64,000 nt of DNA from Mycolicibacterium brisbanense (GTDB lineage: Bacteria > Actinomycetota > Actinomycetes > Mycobacteriales > Mycobacteriaceae). The stretch is from contig NZ_BCSX01000007.1 of the NCBI RefSeq assembly GCF_001570425.1, positions 62,001 through 126,000 of the forward strand, read 5' to 3'. Both the position numbers and the translations under genes were made by a program. A model generated the notes under the pieces. The model worked only from the letters and a program-made list of their open reading frames with translations. It did not search any database and had not been told where the DNA came from. Each line of letters begins with the position of its first letter. Positions within the stretch are counted from its first letter, which is position 1. This document shows positions 26,803 to 35,303 of the stretch, piece by piece.

Positions 26803-27993
26803 ATGCGTCAGATCGACGGCCACAAGCTGCTCAACTTCGCCTCGCAGATCGATGACAACACCATCGAGCAGGCGAAAGAGACTGCGGCGATGCCGTTTGT
26901 GCATCCGCACATCGCGCTGATGCCCGACGCACACAGCGGCAAGGGTTCGGCTGTGGGAACCGTCATCCCGACCATCGACGCCGTCATCCCGGCCGCGGTC
27001 GGCGTCGACATCGGGTGCGGCATGATCGCCGCCCGGACCATCTACGCCGAATCCGATTTGGCGGGACGCAACCTCGCGGAGCTGCGTGAGGCGATCGAGC
27101 GTGCCACCCCGTTGTCTCCGGGCAACTACAACGCCAACATCGACCGCTTCGGGTTCACCCGCGATCGGCTCGCCGACCTCGAAGAGCGGGCTCGTGCCGA
27201 GAACATCGACCTGTCGCACTCGCCGAAGTGGCGCGAGCAGCTCGGATCGCTCGGCGGCGGCAACCATTTCATCGAGCTGTGCCTGGACGAGCAGCAGCGG
27301 GTGTGGATGTTCCTGCACTCCGGATCGCGGGGCGTCGGCAACAAGATCGCGCAGAAGCACATCAAGATTGCGCAGCGGCTGTGCAAGACCTGGTGGATCG
27401 AGCTGCCGAACCCCGATCTGGCCTACCTGCCGCAATCGACACCCGAATTCGCCTGCTACATCAGGGAATTGCATTGGGCGCAGCGATTCGCGCTGGAGAA
27501 CCGCGCGGAGATGATGGATCGATTCCGTACGGTGCTGGCGACGTGGATGGGCATCGACGCCGACGGCGCTGCGGACATCGAGGTCGATCGCGTGAATTGT
27601 CACCATAACTATACGCAGAAGGAGCACCACGGTGGGCGCGATGTGTGGCTGACTCGCAAGGGCGCCGTCGACGCTCACGAAGGGGTGCGCGCGGTCATCC
27701 CGGGCTCGATGGGCACCCGCTCATACATTGTGCGCGGCAAGGGAAATGCCGCAGGACTGTGCTCGGCTCCGCACGGCGCCGGCCGCAGGTTCTCCCGCAA
27801 TGAGGCACGTCGCCGCTTCACCGCCGACGATCTCGCCGCGCGGATGCAGGGCATCGAGTACCGCCACGGCGCCGAATGGGTCGACGAGATCCCCGATGCC
27901 TACAAGGACATCGACCAGGTGATGGCCGACGCCGCCGACCTCGTGGAGGTGGAACACCAACTGCGCCAGGTCCTCAACGTGAAGGGCACGTGA
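26803..27993 (+). CDS. rtcB: RtcB RNA ligase
   Basis: A 396-residue RtcB, which joins 2',3'-cyclic phosphate or 3'-phosphate RNA ends to 5'-OH ends using GTP and Mn2+. Conserved parts are all present: MPDAHSGKGSAVGTV, GVDIGCGM (metal Cys), LGGGNHFIEL, HSGSRGVGN, NCHHNYTQKE and the guanylylation His in SAPHGAGRRFSR. Length matches the short bacterial form. No RtcA, RtcR or archease gene is adjacent. A methyltransferase gene follows after one base. Confidence 0.95.
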   Translation: MRQIDGHKLLNFASQIDDNTIEQAKETAAMPFVHPHIALMPDAHSGKGSAVGTVIPTIDAVIPAAVGVDIGCGMIAARTIYAESDLAGRNLAELREAIERATPLSPGNYNANIDRFGFTRDRLADLEERARAENIDLSHSPKWREQLGSLGGGNHFIELCLDEQQRVWMFLHSGSRGVGNKIAQKHIKIAQRLCKTWWIELPNPDLAYLPQSTPEFACYIRELHWAQRFALENRAEMMDRFRTVLATWMGIDADGAADIEVDRVNCHHNYTQKEHHGGRDVWLTRKGAVDAHEGVRAVIPGSMGTRSYIVRGKGNAAGLCSAPHGAGRRFSRNEARRRFTADDLAARMQGIEYRHGAEWVDEIPDAYKDIDQVMADAADLVEVEHQLRQVLNVKGT

Positions 27994-27994
27994 C

Positions 27995-28597
27995 GTGGTG
28001 CGTGATCGCCACGATCGCTGGAATCACAACACGCACTACTACGACATCGTGCTGTCAGCAGTCCCACCCGGAGCCCAAACCGCGCTCGACGTAGGCACCG
28101 GGGACGGGCTGCTGGCCGCGCGTCTGCGTAGCGAGATTCCGGAGGTCACCGGGATCGATTCCGACGCCGAGGTCATCGGTCGCGCGCGGAACGACCCGGC
28201 TGAGGTCAACTGGATGATCGGGGATGTCATGACATCCCCGCTACCCCAGGGCCACTACGACCTCGTCGCAACGGTCGCGACCGTCCACCACCTTCCCGAC
28301 CTCGCGGGCGGGCTGGCACGTCTGGCCGACCTGACCGCTCCGGGCGGGGCCCTGGTGGTGATCGGTTGCGCCCGCAGCTCGTCACCGTCGGATTACGCGC
28401 TTGACGTAATCGGCGCTGTACAGCACCAGTTCTACTCGCGCACTCGGGGTTACTGGCAGCACAGCGCGCCGGTGGTGATGGAGTTTCCTCACACCTACGA
28501 CCAGGTCAGGCAGATCGCCGTGGCAGCGCTGCCCGGCATGCGCTGGCGACGACTTCCACTCTGGCGATACGCGATCACCTGGACAAAACCGCGCTAG
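27995..28597 (+). CDS. Class I SAM-dependent methyltransferase
   Basis: A 200-residue methyltransferase with motif I LDVGTGDGLLAARL, motif II acidic GIDSDAEVI, motif IV DLVATVATVHHLPD and a post-motif APGGALVVIG. The GTG start is one base after the rtcB stop, so it is very likely co-transcribed. The pairing suggests an RNA substrate, but the fold is generic and small molecules are equally possible. Confidence 0.82.
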   Translation: MVRDRHDRWNHNTHYYDIVLSAVPPGAQTALDVGTGDGLLAARLRSEIPEVTGIDSDAEVIGRARNDPAEVNWMIGDVMTSPLPQGHYDLVATVATVHHLPDLAGGLARLADLTAPGGALVVIGCARSSSPSDYALDVIGAVQHQFYSRTRGYWQHSAPVVMEFPHTYDQVRQIAVAALPGMRWRRLPLWRYAITWTKPR

Positions 28598-28867
28598 CGC
28601 CACGGCCGCCCCGGGAATCACAGCCGTGTAATTCATCCCCAGTGTGGATAGAGCCTGTGGATAGCCACATCCTGCCCGCGTCCACCGACACGCGAGGTGC
28701 GCAAAAGGGCTTCCCAGCACCGGGACATCTGCTTCACATGCGGGCTACCAGGCGTAACGCCGATTTGCGGCCAGGACCCGGCACCCACAATTACCCCGCC
28801 CCACCGATCAGCCGTTTTCGGCAGTGGTAGCGTCCGCCTATCTGTTGTGTGTGGCGAGGGGCACTAA

Positions 28868-29143
28868 ATGGCAGGTCTTATAGTCGACGGCGCGGGTTTG
28901 ACTGCGAGCGCGGCAAGCAGTGCGGATATTGCGGACAGACTTGCCGCAAGCGCGGAGGGCGGCCCCCGTCTTGGCGGCCAGCCCAGCCATGCGGGCGTAT
29001 CCCGGTTCGGCGCGGCCGTCGCATCGGTCCGGATTCGCCAGTCGGCGCGCATGAGCACCCACCACACAGCAATGCGCACAGCAGCGATCCGCTACACCGA
29101 CGCCGATGATGAAGGCGCCGGTGCGGTTGCCAGGACGGTATGA
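28868..29143 (+). CDS. EspC-like (DUF2580) putative type VII secretion substrate, 91 aa
   Basis: A 91-residue protein resembling the ESX-secreted EspC/T7SS-target family (PF10824): N-terminal LIVDGAGLTASAASSADIADRLAAS, a central Gly/Ser linker, a second helix, and a C-terminal YTDAD that fits the YxxxD/E secretion signal. The ATG has GCGAGGG upstream. The stop overlaps the next start (ATGA), so the two products are made together and probably pair as helical hairpins. Confidence 0.7.
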   Translation: MAGLIVDGAGLTASAASSADIADRLAASAEGGPRLGGQPSHAGVSRFGAAVASVRIRQSARMSTHHTAMRTAAIRYTDADDEGAGAVARTV

Positions 29144-29700
29144 GCCCGGCCGATTCTCCGGAACCGGTTCTCCCCTCCCGTTCGCAGATCGAGAACTGGG
29201 ACACGTCGCATCTGGAAGCGGCAGCAAACCGGTGGCGCACCTCCGCCAGCGAGTCCGACACGCTGTTCGCGCAGCACCGCCTCAACGTCGCGACGCCGGC
29301 AGGTAGCGAGTGGGAGGGCGCGGCCAAGGACGCCGCGCTGGACCGGGTCACCGCTGACGCAGCGGTGGTCCGCAACCACGCGGACGTCATCGTCGAGGCG
29401 GCCGACATCGCCGAGAACGGCATCGTCGATATCCACGCGGCCCAACAGAAAGTCCTCGAGGCGATCGCGGAGGCCGAAGCCGACGGGTTCAAGGTCAACG
29501 ATGACCTCTCCGTGCGCGACACCCGGCGTGCCGACCTCTCCAACATGGCCGCCCGCCACACGGCGGCCCGGGTGTACGCCGAAGACATCCGCTGGAACGC
29601 CGAACGGCTGGTCGCAGCCGACACCTTCGTCAGTGAGCGGCTCCAGGCCAAAGCCGTCGAACTCGACGCCATCAAGTTCGACGACGAGCAACACAACTGA
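29140..29700 (+). CDS. WXG-like helical protein, partner of the EspC-like protein, 186 aa
   Basis: A 186-residue, mostly helical protein with a WEG turn (SEWEGAAKDAALDR, about residues 52-65) in the position of the WxG of ESX substrates and long amphipathic helices after it. In mycobacteria such domains often form the N-terminus of type VII secreted toxins. Here the protein ends soon after the helical domain with no toxin domain, and no toxin or immunity gene follows. Translationally coupled to the EspC-like gene. Confidence 0.65.
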   Translation: MSPADSPEPVLPSRSQIENWDTSHLEAAANRWRTSASESDTLFAQHRLNVATPAGSEWEGAAKDAALDRVTADAAVVRNHADVIVEAADIAENGIVDIHAAQQKVLEAIAEAEADGFKVNDDLSVRDTRRADLSNMAARHTAARVYAEDIRWNAERLVAADTFVSERLQAKAVELDAIKFDDEQHN

Positions 29701-29900
29701 TCGCCTCTGTCACGCCACGCGCAGCAGGATTTTCTCGCTGCAAACGTTGACAGCGCAATAACTAGTGAAGTTCCTGTGAGAGCAAAGCCATTGGTGCACT
29801 TCAACAAACCCGCTGGTGAGGAATTTCCGGAGGTGTACTAAGGTTCTTCACAGACGGGGGTCTTGAGCTCGTACAGGCAATACAAACCCGGAGGTGGGGA

Positions 29901-30125
29901 ATGATTTCGAAACTGACGCGGGCCGCTGTGATCGGGCTGGGCGCACTGGTGGTGCCAATCGGCATCTCCGTTGCCGGTGCGGCGCCGGCCTCGGCCGGTC
30001 CGGATGTGTGCGTGAGCGGGCCGTTCGGCTATGCGTACGCGTGCGTCGACACTCCTGGCTGGGGTCGCTGGGATGACGGGCCACGCTGGCACGGCCATGG
30101 TCACGGTCACGGCTGGGACGACTGA
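29901..30125 (+). CDS. Small secreted His/Gly-rich protein, 74 aa
   Basis: A 74-residue exported protein. The signal peptide ends APASA at residue 32. The mature part is about 42 residues with one cysteine pair (DVCVSG and YACVD) and a tail rich in Trp, His, Gly and Asp (WHGHGHGHGWDD), which could bind metal. The ATG follows GGAGGTGGGGA. A strong hairpin follows the gene, so it is a separate transcript. No known family is assigned. Confidence 0.75.
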   Translation: MISKLTRAAVIGLGALVVPIGISVAGAAPASAGPDVCVSGPFGYAYACVDTPGWGRWDDGPRWHGHGHGHGWDD

Positions 30126-30134
30126 GTCGGTTTA

Positions 30135-30162
30135 ACCGGAGGTTGCACAAACAACCTCCGGT
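30135..30162 (+). terminator. Terminator hairpin
   Basis: ACCGGAGGTTG and CAACCTCCGGT form a perfect 11-base stem with a CACAAA loop, 10 bases after the small secreted gene. Confidence 0.85.
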
Positions 30163-30205
30163 CAAATCGGCCCAGTCACTCTCTTAGTTGTAGTAGCCTC
30201 GCGCC

Positions 30206-31435
30206 ATGGAAAACGTCTGGATTCTGGGCGGATACCAGAGTGACTTTGCCCGCAATCTCACCCGCGAGGAGCTCGACTTCGCGGACCTGACTTGTGAAGT
30301 CGTCGACAACACGCTGGCAGCGGCGAAGATCACGGCTGCCGACATCGGCGTTGTGCATGTCGCGAACGCGTTCGGCGAGCTATTTGCTCGGCAAGCTCAT
30401 CTCGGAGCGATGCCGGCCACCGTGCACGAAGGTCTGTGGGCCACCCCGGCGTCCCGCCACGAAGCGGCCTGCGCGTCGGGCAGCGTCGCCACCCTGGCCG
30501 CCATGGCCGATCTGCGGTCGGGGGCCTATGGCAGCGCGCTGGTGATCGGGGTCGAACTGGAAAAGACCGTGCCCGGCGATGTGGCCGCGCGACACCTGGG
30601 CACCGCGGCCTGGACCGACCACGAGGGCACCGAGGCAACATTCCTGTGGCCATCGATGTTCTCTCACGTGGCCGACGAGTACGACCGCCGCTACGGCCTG
30701 CTGACCGCTCATCTGGATGCCATCGCCACATTGAACTTCGCCAATGCCCGGGCCAATCCGAATGCCCAGACCCGCAATTGGACGGTGCCTGACCTGACGG
30801 CCGACGACGAACTCACCAATCCCCTTGTGGAAGGCCGGATTCGACGCTTCGACTGCAGCCAGATGACCGACGGCGGAGCCGGTGTGGTGCTCGGTACCGA
30901 CAGGTTCCTGCGTGAACATCCACGTGCCACCCCGCTTGCCCGCATCGCCGGCTGGGGTCACCGCACCGTGGGGCTCGGTCTGCAGCAGAAATTCGATCGC
31001 ACCGGCGAATCCACCGAGGACAGCCCCTACCTGTTGCCCCACGTCCGCAGCGCCGTGCAGGATGCATTCGACCGGGCGCACGTCACCCTCGACGACGTCG
31101 ACGGATTCGAGGTGCACGACTGTTTCACCCCTAGCGAGTACTTGGCCATCGACCACATCGGGCTCACCGGACCGGGCGAATCGTGGAAGGCCATCGAGAA
31201 CGGGGAGATCGAAATCGGTGGGCGGTTGCCGATCAACCCGAGCGGCGGTTTGATCGGTGGCGGTCACCCTGTCGGGGCTTCAGGTGTCCGCATGTTGCTG
31301 GACGCAGCCAAACAAGTCGGCGGGAGGGCAGGCGGTTATCAGGTGGACGGGGCAAAGACGTTCGGCACGTTGAACTTCGGAGGTAGCACCGCGACCACGG
31401 TCAGCTTCGTCGTGGCGGGAGGTACGGCCGCGTGA
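30206..31435 (+). CDS. Thiolase-family acetyl-CoA acetyltransferase (SCP-x-like)
   Basis: A 409-residue thiolase-fold enzyme. The active-site region HEAACASGSVA contains the nucleophilic Cys (about residue 90), a second catalytic region is FEVHDCFTPSEYL, and the C-terminal GGLIGGGHPVGASGVRM holds the His. The order and spacing resemble sterol-carrier-protein-x/acetyl-CoA acetyltransferases rather than FadA. Likely cleaves or forms a beta-keto acyl-CoA. The stop overlaps the next start (GTGA), linking it to a carotenoid-oxygenase-type enzyme. Confidence 0.87.
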   Translation: MENVWILGGYQSDFARNLTREELDFADLTCEVVDNTLAAAKITAADIGVVHVANAFGELFARQAHLGAMPATVHEGLWATPASRHEAACASGSVATLAAMADLRSGAYGSALVIGVELEKTVPGDVAARHLGTAAWTDHEGTEATFLWPSMFSHVADEYDRRYGLLTAHLDAIATLNFANARANPNAQTRNWTVPDLTADDELTNPLVEGRIRRFDCSQMTDGGAGVVLGTDRFLREHPRATPLARIAGWGHRTVGLGLQQKFDRTGESTEDSPYLLPHVRSAVQDAFDRAHVTLDDVDGFEVHDCFTPSEYLAIDHIGLTGPGESWKAIENGEIEIGGRLPINPSGGLIGGGHPVGASGVRMLLDAAKQVGGRAGGYQVDGAKTFGTLNFGGSTATTVSFVVAGGTAA

Positions 31436-32937
31436 CCGTGCATCCCGAAGTCGTCGCCAAGTACCTGTCCACCCTGCCCGAGGACGACGACCACCCGTAC
31501 CGCACCGGGCCGTGGCGGCCGCAGACCACCGAGTGGAACGCCGACGAGCTGCCGGTCGTCGACGGTGAGATCCCCGCCGACCTCGACGGTGTGTATCTGC
31601 GCAACACCGAGAATCCACTGCACCCCGCGTTCAAGGTCTATCACCCCTTCGACGGTGACGGCATGCTGCACATCGTCGGGTTCCGGGACGGGAAAGCGTT
31701 CTACCGCAACAGGTTCATCCGCACCGACGGTTTCCTGGCCGAGAACGCGGCGGGCGGGCCGCTGTGGCCGGGTATCGCCGAACCCGTCAATCTCGCGCAA
31801 CGCGACCATGGCTGGGGCGCACGCACCCTGATGAAGGACGCGTCGAGCACCGATGTCACCGTGCACCGCGGCGTCGCCCTGAGTAGCTTCTACCAATGCG
31901 GGGACCTGTATCGCATCGACCCGTGCACGGGCGACATGCTCGGGAAAGAGGACTGGTCGGGTGAGTTCCCGAGAGATCTGGGTGTCTCGGCACATCCCAA
32001 GGTCGACGACCGCACCGGCGAACTGCTGTTCTTCAACTACGGCAAGCAGGCGCCGTACATGCACTACGGCGTGGTCGACGGCACCAACCGACTGGTGCAC
32101 TACGTCGACGTCGAACTGCCCGGCCCGCGGCTGCCGCACGATATGGCCTTCACCGAGAACTACGTGATTCTCAACGACTTTCCGCTGTTCTGGGATGCCG
32201 AACTGCTCAAGCTCAACGCTCACGTCCCGCGTCTGCACCGCGACCTACCGTCACGGTTCGCGATCCTCCCCCGCCGGGGTCAGCCCGGCCAGATCAGGTG
32301 GTTCGAGGCCGATCCCACCTATGTCCTGCACTTCACCAACGCCTTCGAGGACGGCGACGAAATCGTGCTCGACGGGTTCTTCCAAGGCTCGCCAGAGCCC
32401 GCCGACGACGGGATCGACCATGGGATGGACCGCCGCTGGCAGCGGTTCTTCCGGTATCTGTCCCTCGACGGTATGCAGACCCGTTTGCACCGGTGGCGGT
32501 TCAACCTGCTCACCGGCACCACCCGCGAAGAGCAATTGTCCGACAGCCTCACCGAATTCGGCATGATCAACCCTGAATACGCCGGGCGCGACTACCGCTA
32601 CACCTACGCGGCCACCGGCAAGCCCGGCTGGTTCCTGTTCGACGGGCTCGTCCGGCACGACCTGCACACCGGGTCCGAGGAACGGTTCGCCTTCGAGGAC
32701 GGCGTGTACGGCAGCGAGACGGCGATGGCCCCACGCGCCGGCGGGGCCGGTGAAGACGACGGCTACCTGGTGACCATCACCACGGACATGAACGCCGACG
32801 CGTCCTATTGCCTGGTGTTCGACGCGGCCCGGGTGGCAGACGGACCGGTGTGCAAACTGGCTCTCCCGGAACGGGTTTCCAGCGGCACCCACTGCACCTG
32901 GGCGTCGGGTGACGAGTTGCGCCGGTGGCGGATCTAG
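31432..32937 (+). CDS. Carotenoid oxygenase-family (RPE65-type) dioxygenase
   Basis: A 501-residue non-haem iron oxygenase of the family that cleaves double bonds in carotenoids, apocarotenals or stilbenes. N-terminal GVYLRNTENPL and HPFDGDGMLH are typical, and the four iron-ligand histidines can be proposed in SAHPKVD, PHDMAFT, VLHFTNAFED and GTHCTW. GTG start overlapping the thiolase. Its product may be passed to CoA metabolism by that thiolase; the substrate is unknown. Confidence 0.9.
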   Translation: MTVHPEVVAKYLSTLPEDDDHPYRTGPWRPQTTEWNADELPVVDGEIPADLDGVYLRNTENPLHPAFKVYHPFDGDGMLHIVGFRDGKAFYRNRFIRTDGFLAENAAGGPLWPGIAEPVNLAQRDHGWGARTLMKDASSTDVTVHRGVALSSFYQCGDLYRIDPCTGDMLGKEDWSGEFPRDLGVSAHPKVDDRTGELLFFNYGKQAPYMHYGVVDGTNRLVHYVDVELPGPRLPHDMAFTENYVILNDFPLFWDAELLKLNAHVPRLHRDLPSRFAILPRRGQPGQIRWFEADPTYVLHFTNAFEDGDEIVLDGFFQGSPEPADDGIDHGMDRRWQRFFRYLSLDGMQTRLHRWRFNLLTGTTREEQLSDSLTEFGMINPEYAGRDYRYTYAATGKPGWFLFDGLVRHDLHTGSEERFAFEDGVYGSETAMAPRAGGAGEDDGYLVTITTDMNADASYCLVFDAARVADGPVCKLALPERVSSGTHCTWASGDELRRWRI

Positions 32938-33831
32938 GTGCAGCCCAATGCCGTCGGCCGCATGCTCGGCCTCCTCGGTGACGAATGGACTCTGCTAGTC
33001 GCGCAGCAGGCCCTGCTCGGAGCCACCCGCTACACCGAATTCATGGCGCGGCTGCCGATCTCCAACTCGGTGCTCACGCGCCGACTGGCCACCATGACAC
33101 GTGAGGGGCTGCTGGACCGCCACGAATACCAGCAGAACCCGTCACGGTTCGAGTATCGGCTCACCAAACGCGGCTGGTCGCTGTGGCCGGTGCTGGTGTC
33201 CATCTGGGAGTGGGAACGCCGATGGGTGCCCGAACACACCGAGACACTGCCTGCCATGTATCACCGCGGCTGCGGCGCCGAGTGTTCCCCCGTGCTCACC
33301 TGCCGCGGCTGTGGCGCGACGGCGAACGAGAAAACCCTTACCGCGCAATGGGGTCCGAGTGGATCCTGGCCGCGGTCCATGCCGGTCGAATCCACCCGCA
33401 GGCGCACCCACACCGACCGTGCCCCGGGCCAGCCCGACCTGTTCCCGCAGACGATGAGCATCCTGGGCAACCGCTGGTCGTTCGCCATCCTGGTCGCGAG
33501 CTTTGTCGGCACCAGCCGGTTCACCACATACCAGGAGCTGCTCGGCCCGCCACCGGGATCACTGACCGATCGGTTACAGATCCTCACCGCCTACGGCGTG
33601 CTGGAGGCCGGCGACGGCCGCTACTGCCTCACCGAGAAGGGCCGGGCGGTACTGCCGATCCTGCTCACCGCACTGGACTGGGCGCAGCGTTGGTACACCA
33701 CGCCCGAAGGCCCCGCGGTGTTGTTGACCCACACCAGCTGTGGTGCCGGGTTCACCGCCGCGTTGACGTGCGACCACTGCGGAGAACCGTTGCGGGCGGG
33801 CGCTATCGGGGTCGGTCAGCCGGCGCGCTGA
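32938..33831 (+). CDS. Duplicated HxlR-type winged-helix regulator with two Cys clusters
   Basis: A 297-residue regulator made of two HxlR winged-helix halves. The first half (residues 1-130) has LLGDEWTLLVAQQALLGATRYTEF and LTRRLATMTREGLL; the second (about 165-290) has ILGNRWSFAILVASFVGTSRFTTYQ and LTDRLQILTAYGVLE. Each is followed by a possible zinc ribbon: CGAECSPVLTCRGCG and CGAGFTAALTCDHCG. GTG start right after the dioxygenase stop, so it probably controls this three-gene operon. The 3' end overlaps the convergent acetyltransferase by 16 bases. Confidence 0.85.
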   Translation: MQPNAVGRMLGLLGDEWTLLVAQQALLGATRYTEFMARLPISNSVLTRRLATMTREGLLDRHEYQQNPSRFEYRLTKRGWSLWPVLVSIWEWERRWVPEHTETLPAMYHRGCGAECSPVLTCRGCGATANEKTLTAQWGPSGSWPRSMPVESTRRRTHTDRAPGQPDLFPQTMSILGNRWSFAILVASFVGTSRFTTYQELLGPPPGSLTDRLQILTAYGVLEAGDGRYCLTEKGRAVLPILLTALDWAQRWYTTPEGPAVLLTHTSCGAGFTAALTCDHCGEPLRAGAIGVGQPAR

Positions 33832-34415
33832 GCGAGCCGGAACTCCAGGTTGTTACGGGCCGCCGGCCACTCGATGTCGAGGATCGAATACACCACGGTG
33901 TCGCGCCGCGAGCCGTCGGCCGCGATCTGGTGGCTGCGCAGTACACCGTCCAACTTGGCGCCCAATCGCTCGATCGCGGCCCGGCTGGCGAAGTTGAAAA
34001 AGTGGGTGCGGAATTCCACTGCCACGCAGTTCAACTCGTCAAAGGCGTGGCCGAGCATCAGAAGTTTGGTCTCGGCGTTGACGCCGGTGCGCCGGACATC
34101 GCCCACGTACCAGGTGTGGCCGATCTCGAGCCTGCGGTTGGGCCCGTCCACATGCAGATAGCTCGAGGACCCTACGAGTCTGCCGTCGAGGGTGCGTACG
34201 ACGAAGCTCACCCCATGGTCGGCGGCGCGCAACTCCAGCATGCGCTCGACCCACTGCTCGGCCCCACCGGGAACCGGGGTCATGGTGTACCAGAGGGTGC
34301 CCAGCTCACCGTCGGCCGCGGCAGCGTCGATCTCGGGGATGTGCGCGCGGGTGAGCGGTTCCAGCCGCACCCACTGTTGACCGGTCAGTTCCACGGGTTT
34401 GACGAACTCGCTCAT
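33816..34415 (-). CDS. GNAT-family N-acetyltransferase (RimJ/RimL-like)
   Basis: A 199-residue acetyltransferase with RLEPLTRAHI near the N-terminus and the acetyl-CoA region LEIGHTWYVGDVRRTGVNAETKLLMLGHAF, close to the RimJ/RimL pattern, then VEFRTHFFNFASRAAIERLGAKLDGVLR (in pieces). It probably acetylates a small molecule or protein N-terminus. Its ATG overlaps the stop of the membrane protein gene (ATGA). Confidence 0.87.
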   Translation of the reverse strand: MSEFVKPVELTGQQWVRLEPLTRAHIPEIDAAAADGELGTLWYTMTPVPGGAEQWVERMLELRAADHGVSFVVRTLDGRLVGSSSYLHVDGPNRRLEIGHTWYVGDVRRTGVNAETKLLMLGHAFDELNCVAVEFRTHFFNFASRAAIERLGAKLDGVLRSHQIAADGSRRDTVVYSILDIEWPAARNNLEFRLAQRAG

Positions 34416-34831
34416 GACCGCCCCAACGTCGACACCAACGCCCACACCGAACACACCGCTGCGCCCACGGCCAGCCCCCCTCCGACGTAGAGGCCGTAGC
34501 CCGCCGCGACCGGCGGCTTGACGTTGAGGGTGTAATACCACACCGTCAGGCCGATCAGCAGCAACGAAACCAGCAGCGCCGCAGCCGATGCCATCCGTTC
34601 GGAGAGACCACGCCCGGCCATCGCACCCGCGACTATCAACATCGAGCCGAGCAGCACGATCAGCTGCCCGGCGCCGAAGCCCTTGTGCAGCACGATGCTG
34701 CCGACCGCTCCGCCGATCGCATTGGCGCGTCCACCACCATTGGCGCTCGTGGTCAACCAGGGCAGCCACGCGACCACCACCAGGACGGCCGCGCACAGAG
34801 CCACCAGCCAACCTGGACGCAGACGCACCAT
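34412..34831 (-). CDS. Small membrane protein, 139 aa (four helices)
   Basis: A 139-residue protein with four predicted membrane helices: LVALCAAVLVVVAWLPWL, IVLLGSMLIVAGAMAG, AALLVSLLLIGLTVWYY and YVGGGLAVGAAVCSVWAL. The ATG at 34831 begins MVRLRPGWL; it is 19 bases from the divergent cupin start. Similar short proteins are common in mycobacteria with no known role. Translationally coupled to the acetyltransferase. Confidence 0.75.
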   Translation of the reverse strand: MVRLRPGWLVALCAAVLVVVAWLPWLTTSANGGGRANAIGGAVGSIVLHKGFGAGQLIVLLGSMLIVAGAMAGRGLSERMASAAALLVSLLLIGLTVWYYTLNVKPPVAAGYGLYVGGGLAVGAAVCSVWALVSTLGRS

Positions 34832-34850
34832 AGCGACGAGACTATCGGGT

Positions 34851-35303
34851 GTGACGTCACTACCGGACTGGGCCCGCAAGCTCGATCTGTCGCCGCACCC
34901 CGAGGGCGGTTGGTATCGCGAAACCTGGCGCAGTGACCTGACCGTGAGCGAAGCGGCGCTGCCCCCTGGCTATACCGGCCCGCGCAGCGCGGGTACCGCG
35001 ATCCTGTTCCTGCTCATGCCCGGGCAGCAATCGGCCTGGCACACGGTGCGCAGTGCCGAGCTGTGGTTCCATCACCGCGGCAGCCCGCTCGAGCTGCAGA
35101 TCGGCCCCGAGCAGGACGGCGCGGCCACCCACGTGCTCGGCCCCGACATCACGGCCCGGCAGCATCCGCAGTTGCTGGTGCCGCCGGGCCACTGGCAGCG
35201 GGCGCGGCCGCTCGATGACGAACCGGCCCTGGTCAGTTGCGTGGTGGTGCCGGGCTTTGACTTCGCCGACTTCGCGCTCAGCCCGGCAGAGACGTCAGAT
35301 TGA
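34851..35303 (+). CDS. Cupin family protein (DUF985/Cupin_5)
   Basis: A 150-residue single-domain cupin. It starts MTSLPDWARKLDLSPHPEGGWYRETWRS (in part), the classic DUF985 beginning, and has SAWHTVRSAELWFHHRGSPLEL and VPPGHWQRARPL. The fold may bind a metal or sugar; no reaction is established for the family. The GTG start at 34851 is used because the family begins there. The 3' end overlaps the convergent glyoxalase gene by 26 bases. Confidence 0.88.
   Translation: MTSLPDWARKLDLSPHPEGGWYRETWRSDLTVSEAALPPGYTGPRSAGTAILFLLMPGQQSAWHTVRSAELWFHHRGSPLELQIGPEQDGAATHVLGPDITARQHPQLLVPPGHWQRARPLDDEPALVSCVVVPGFDFADFALSPAETSD

Noticed and set aside
30380..31267. Long minus-strand open frame opposite the thiolase
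   Set aside because: High-GC antisense shadow; the plus strand carries an unmistakable thiolase with all motifs.
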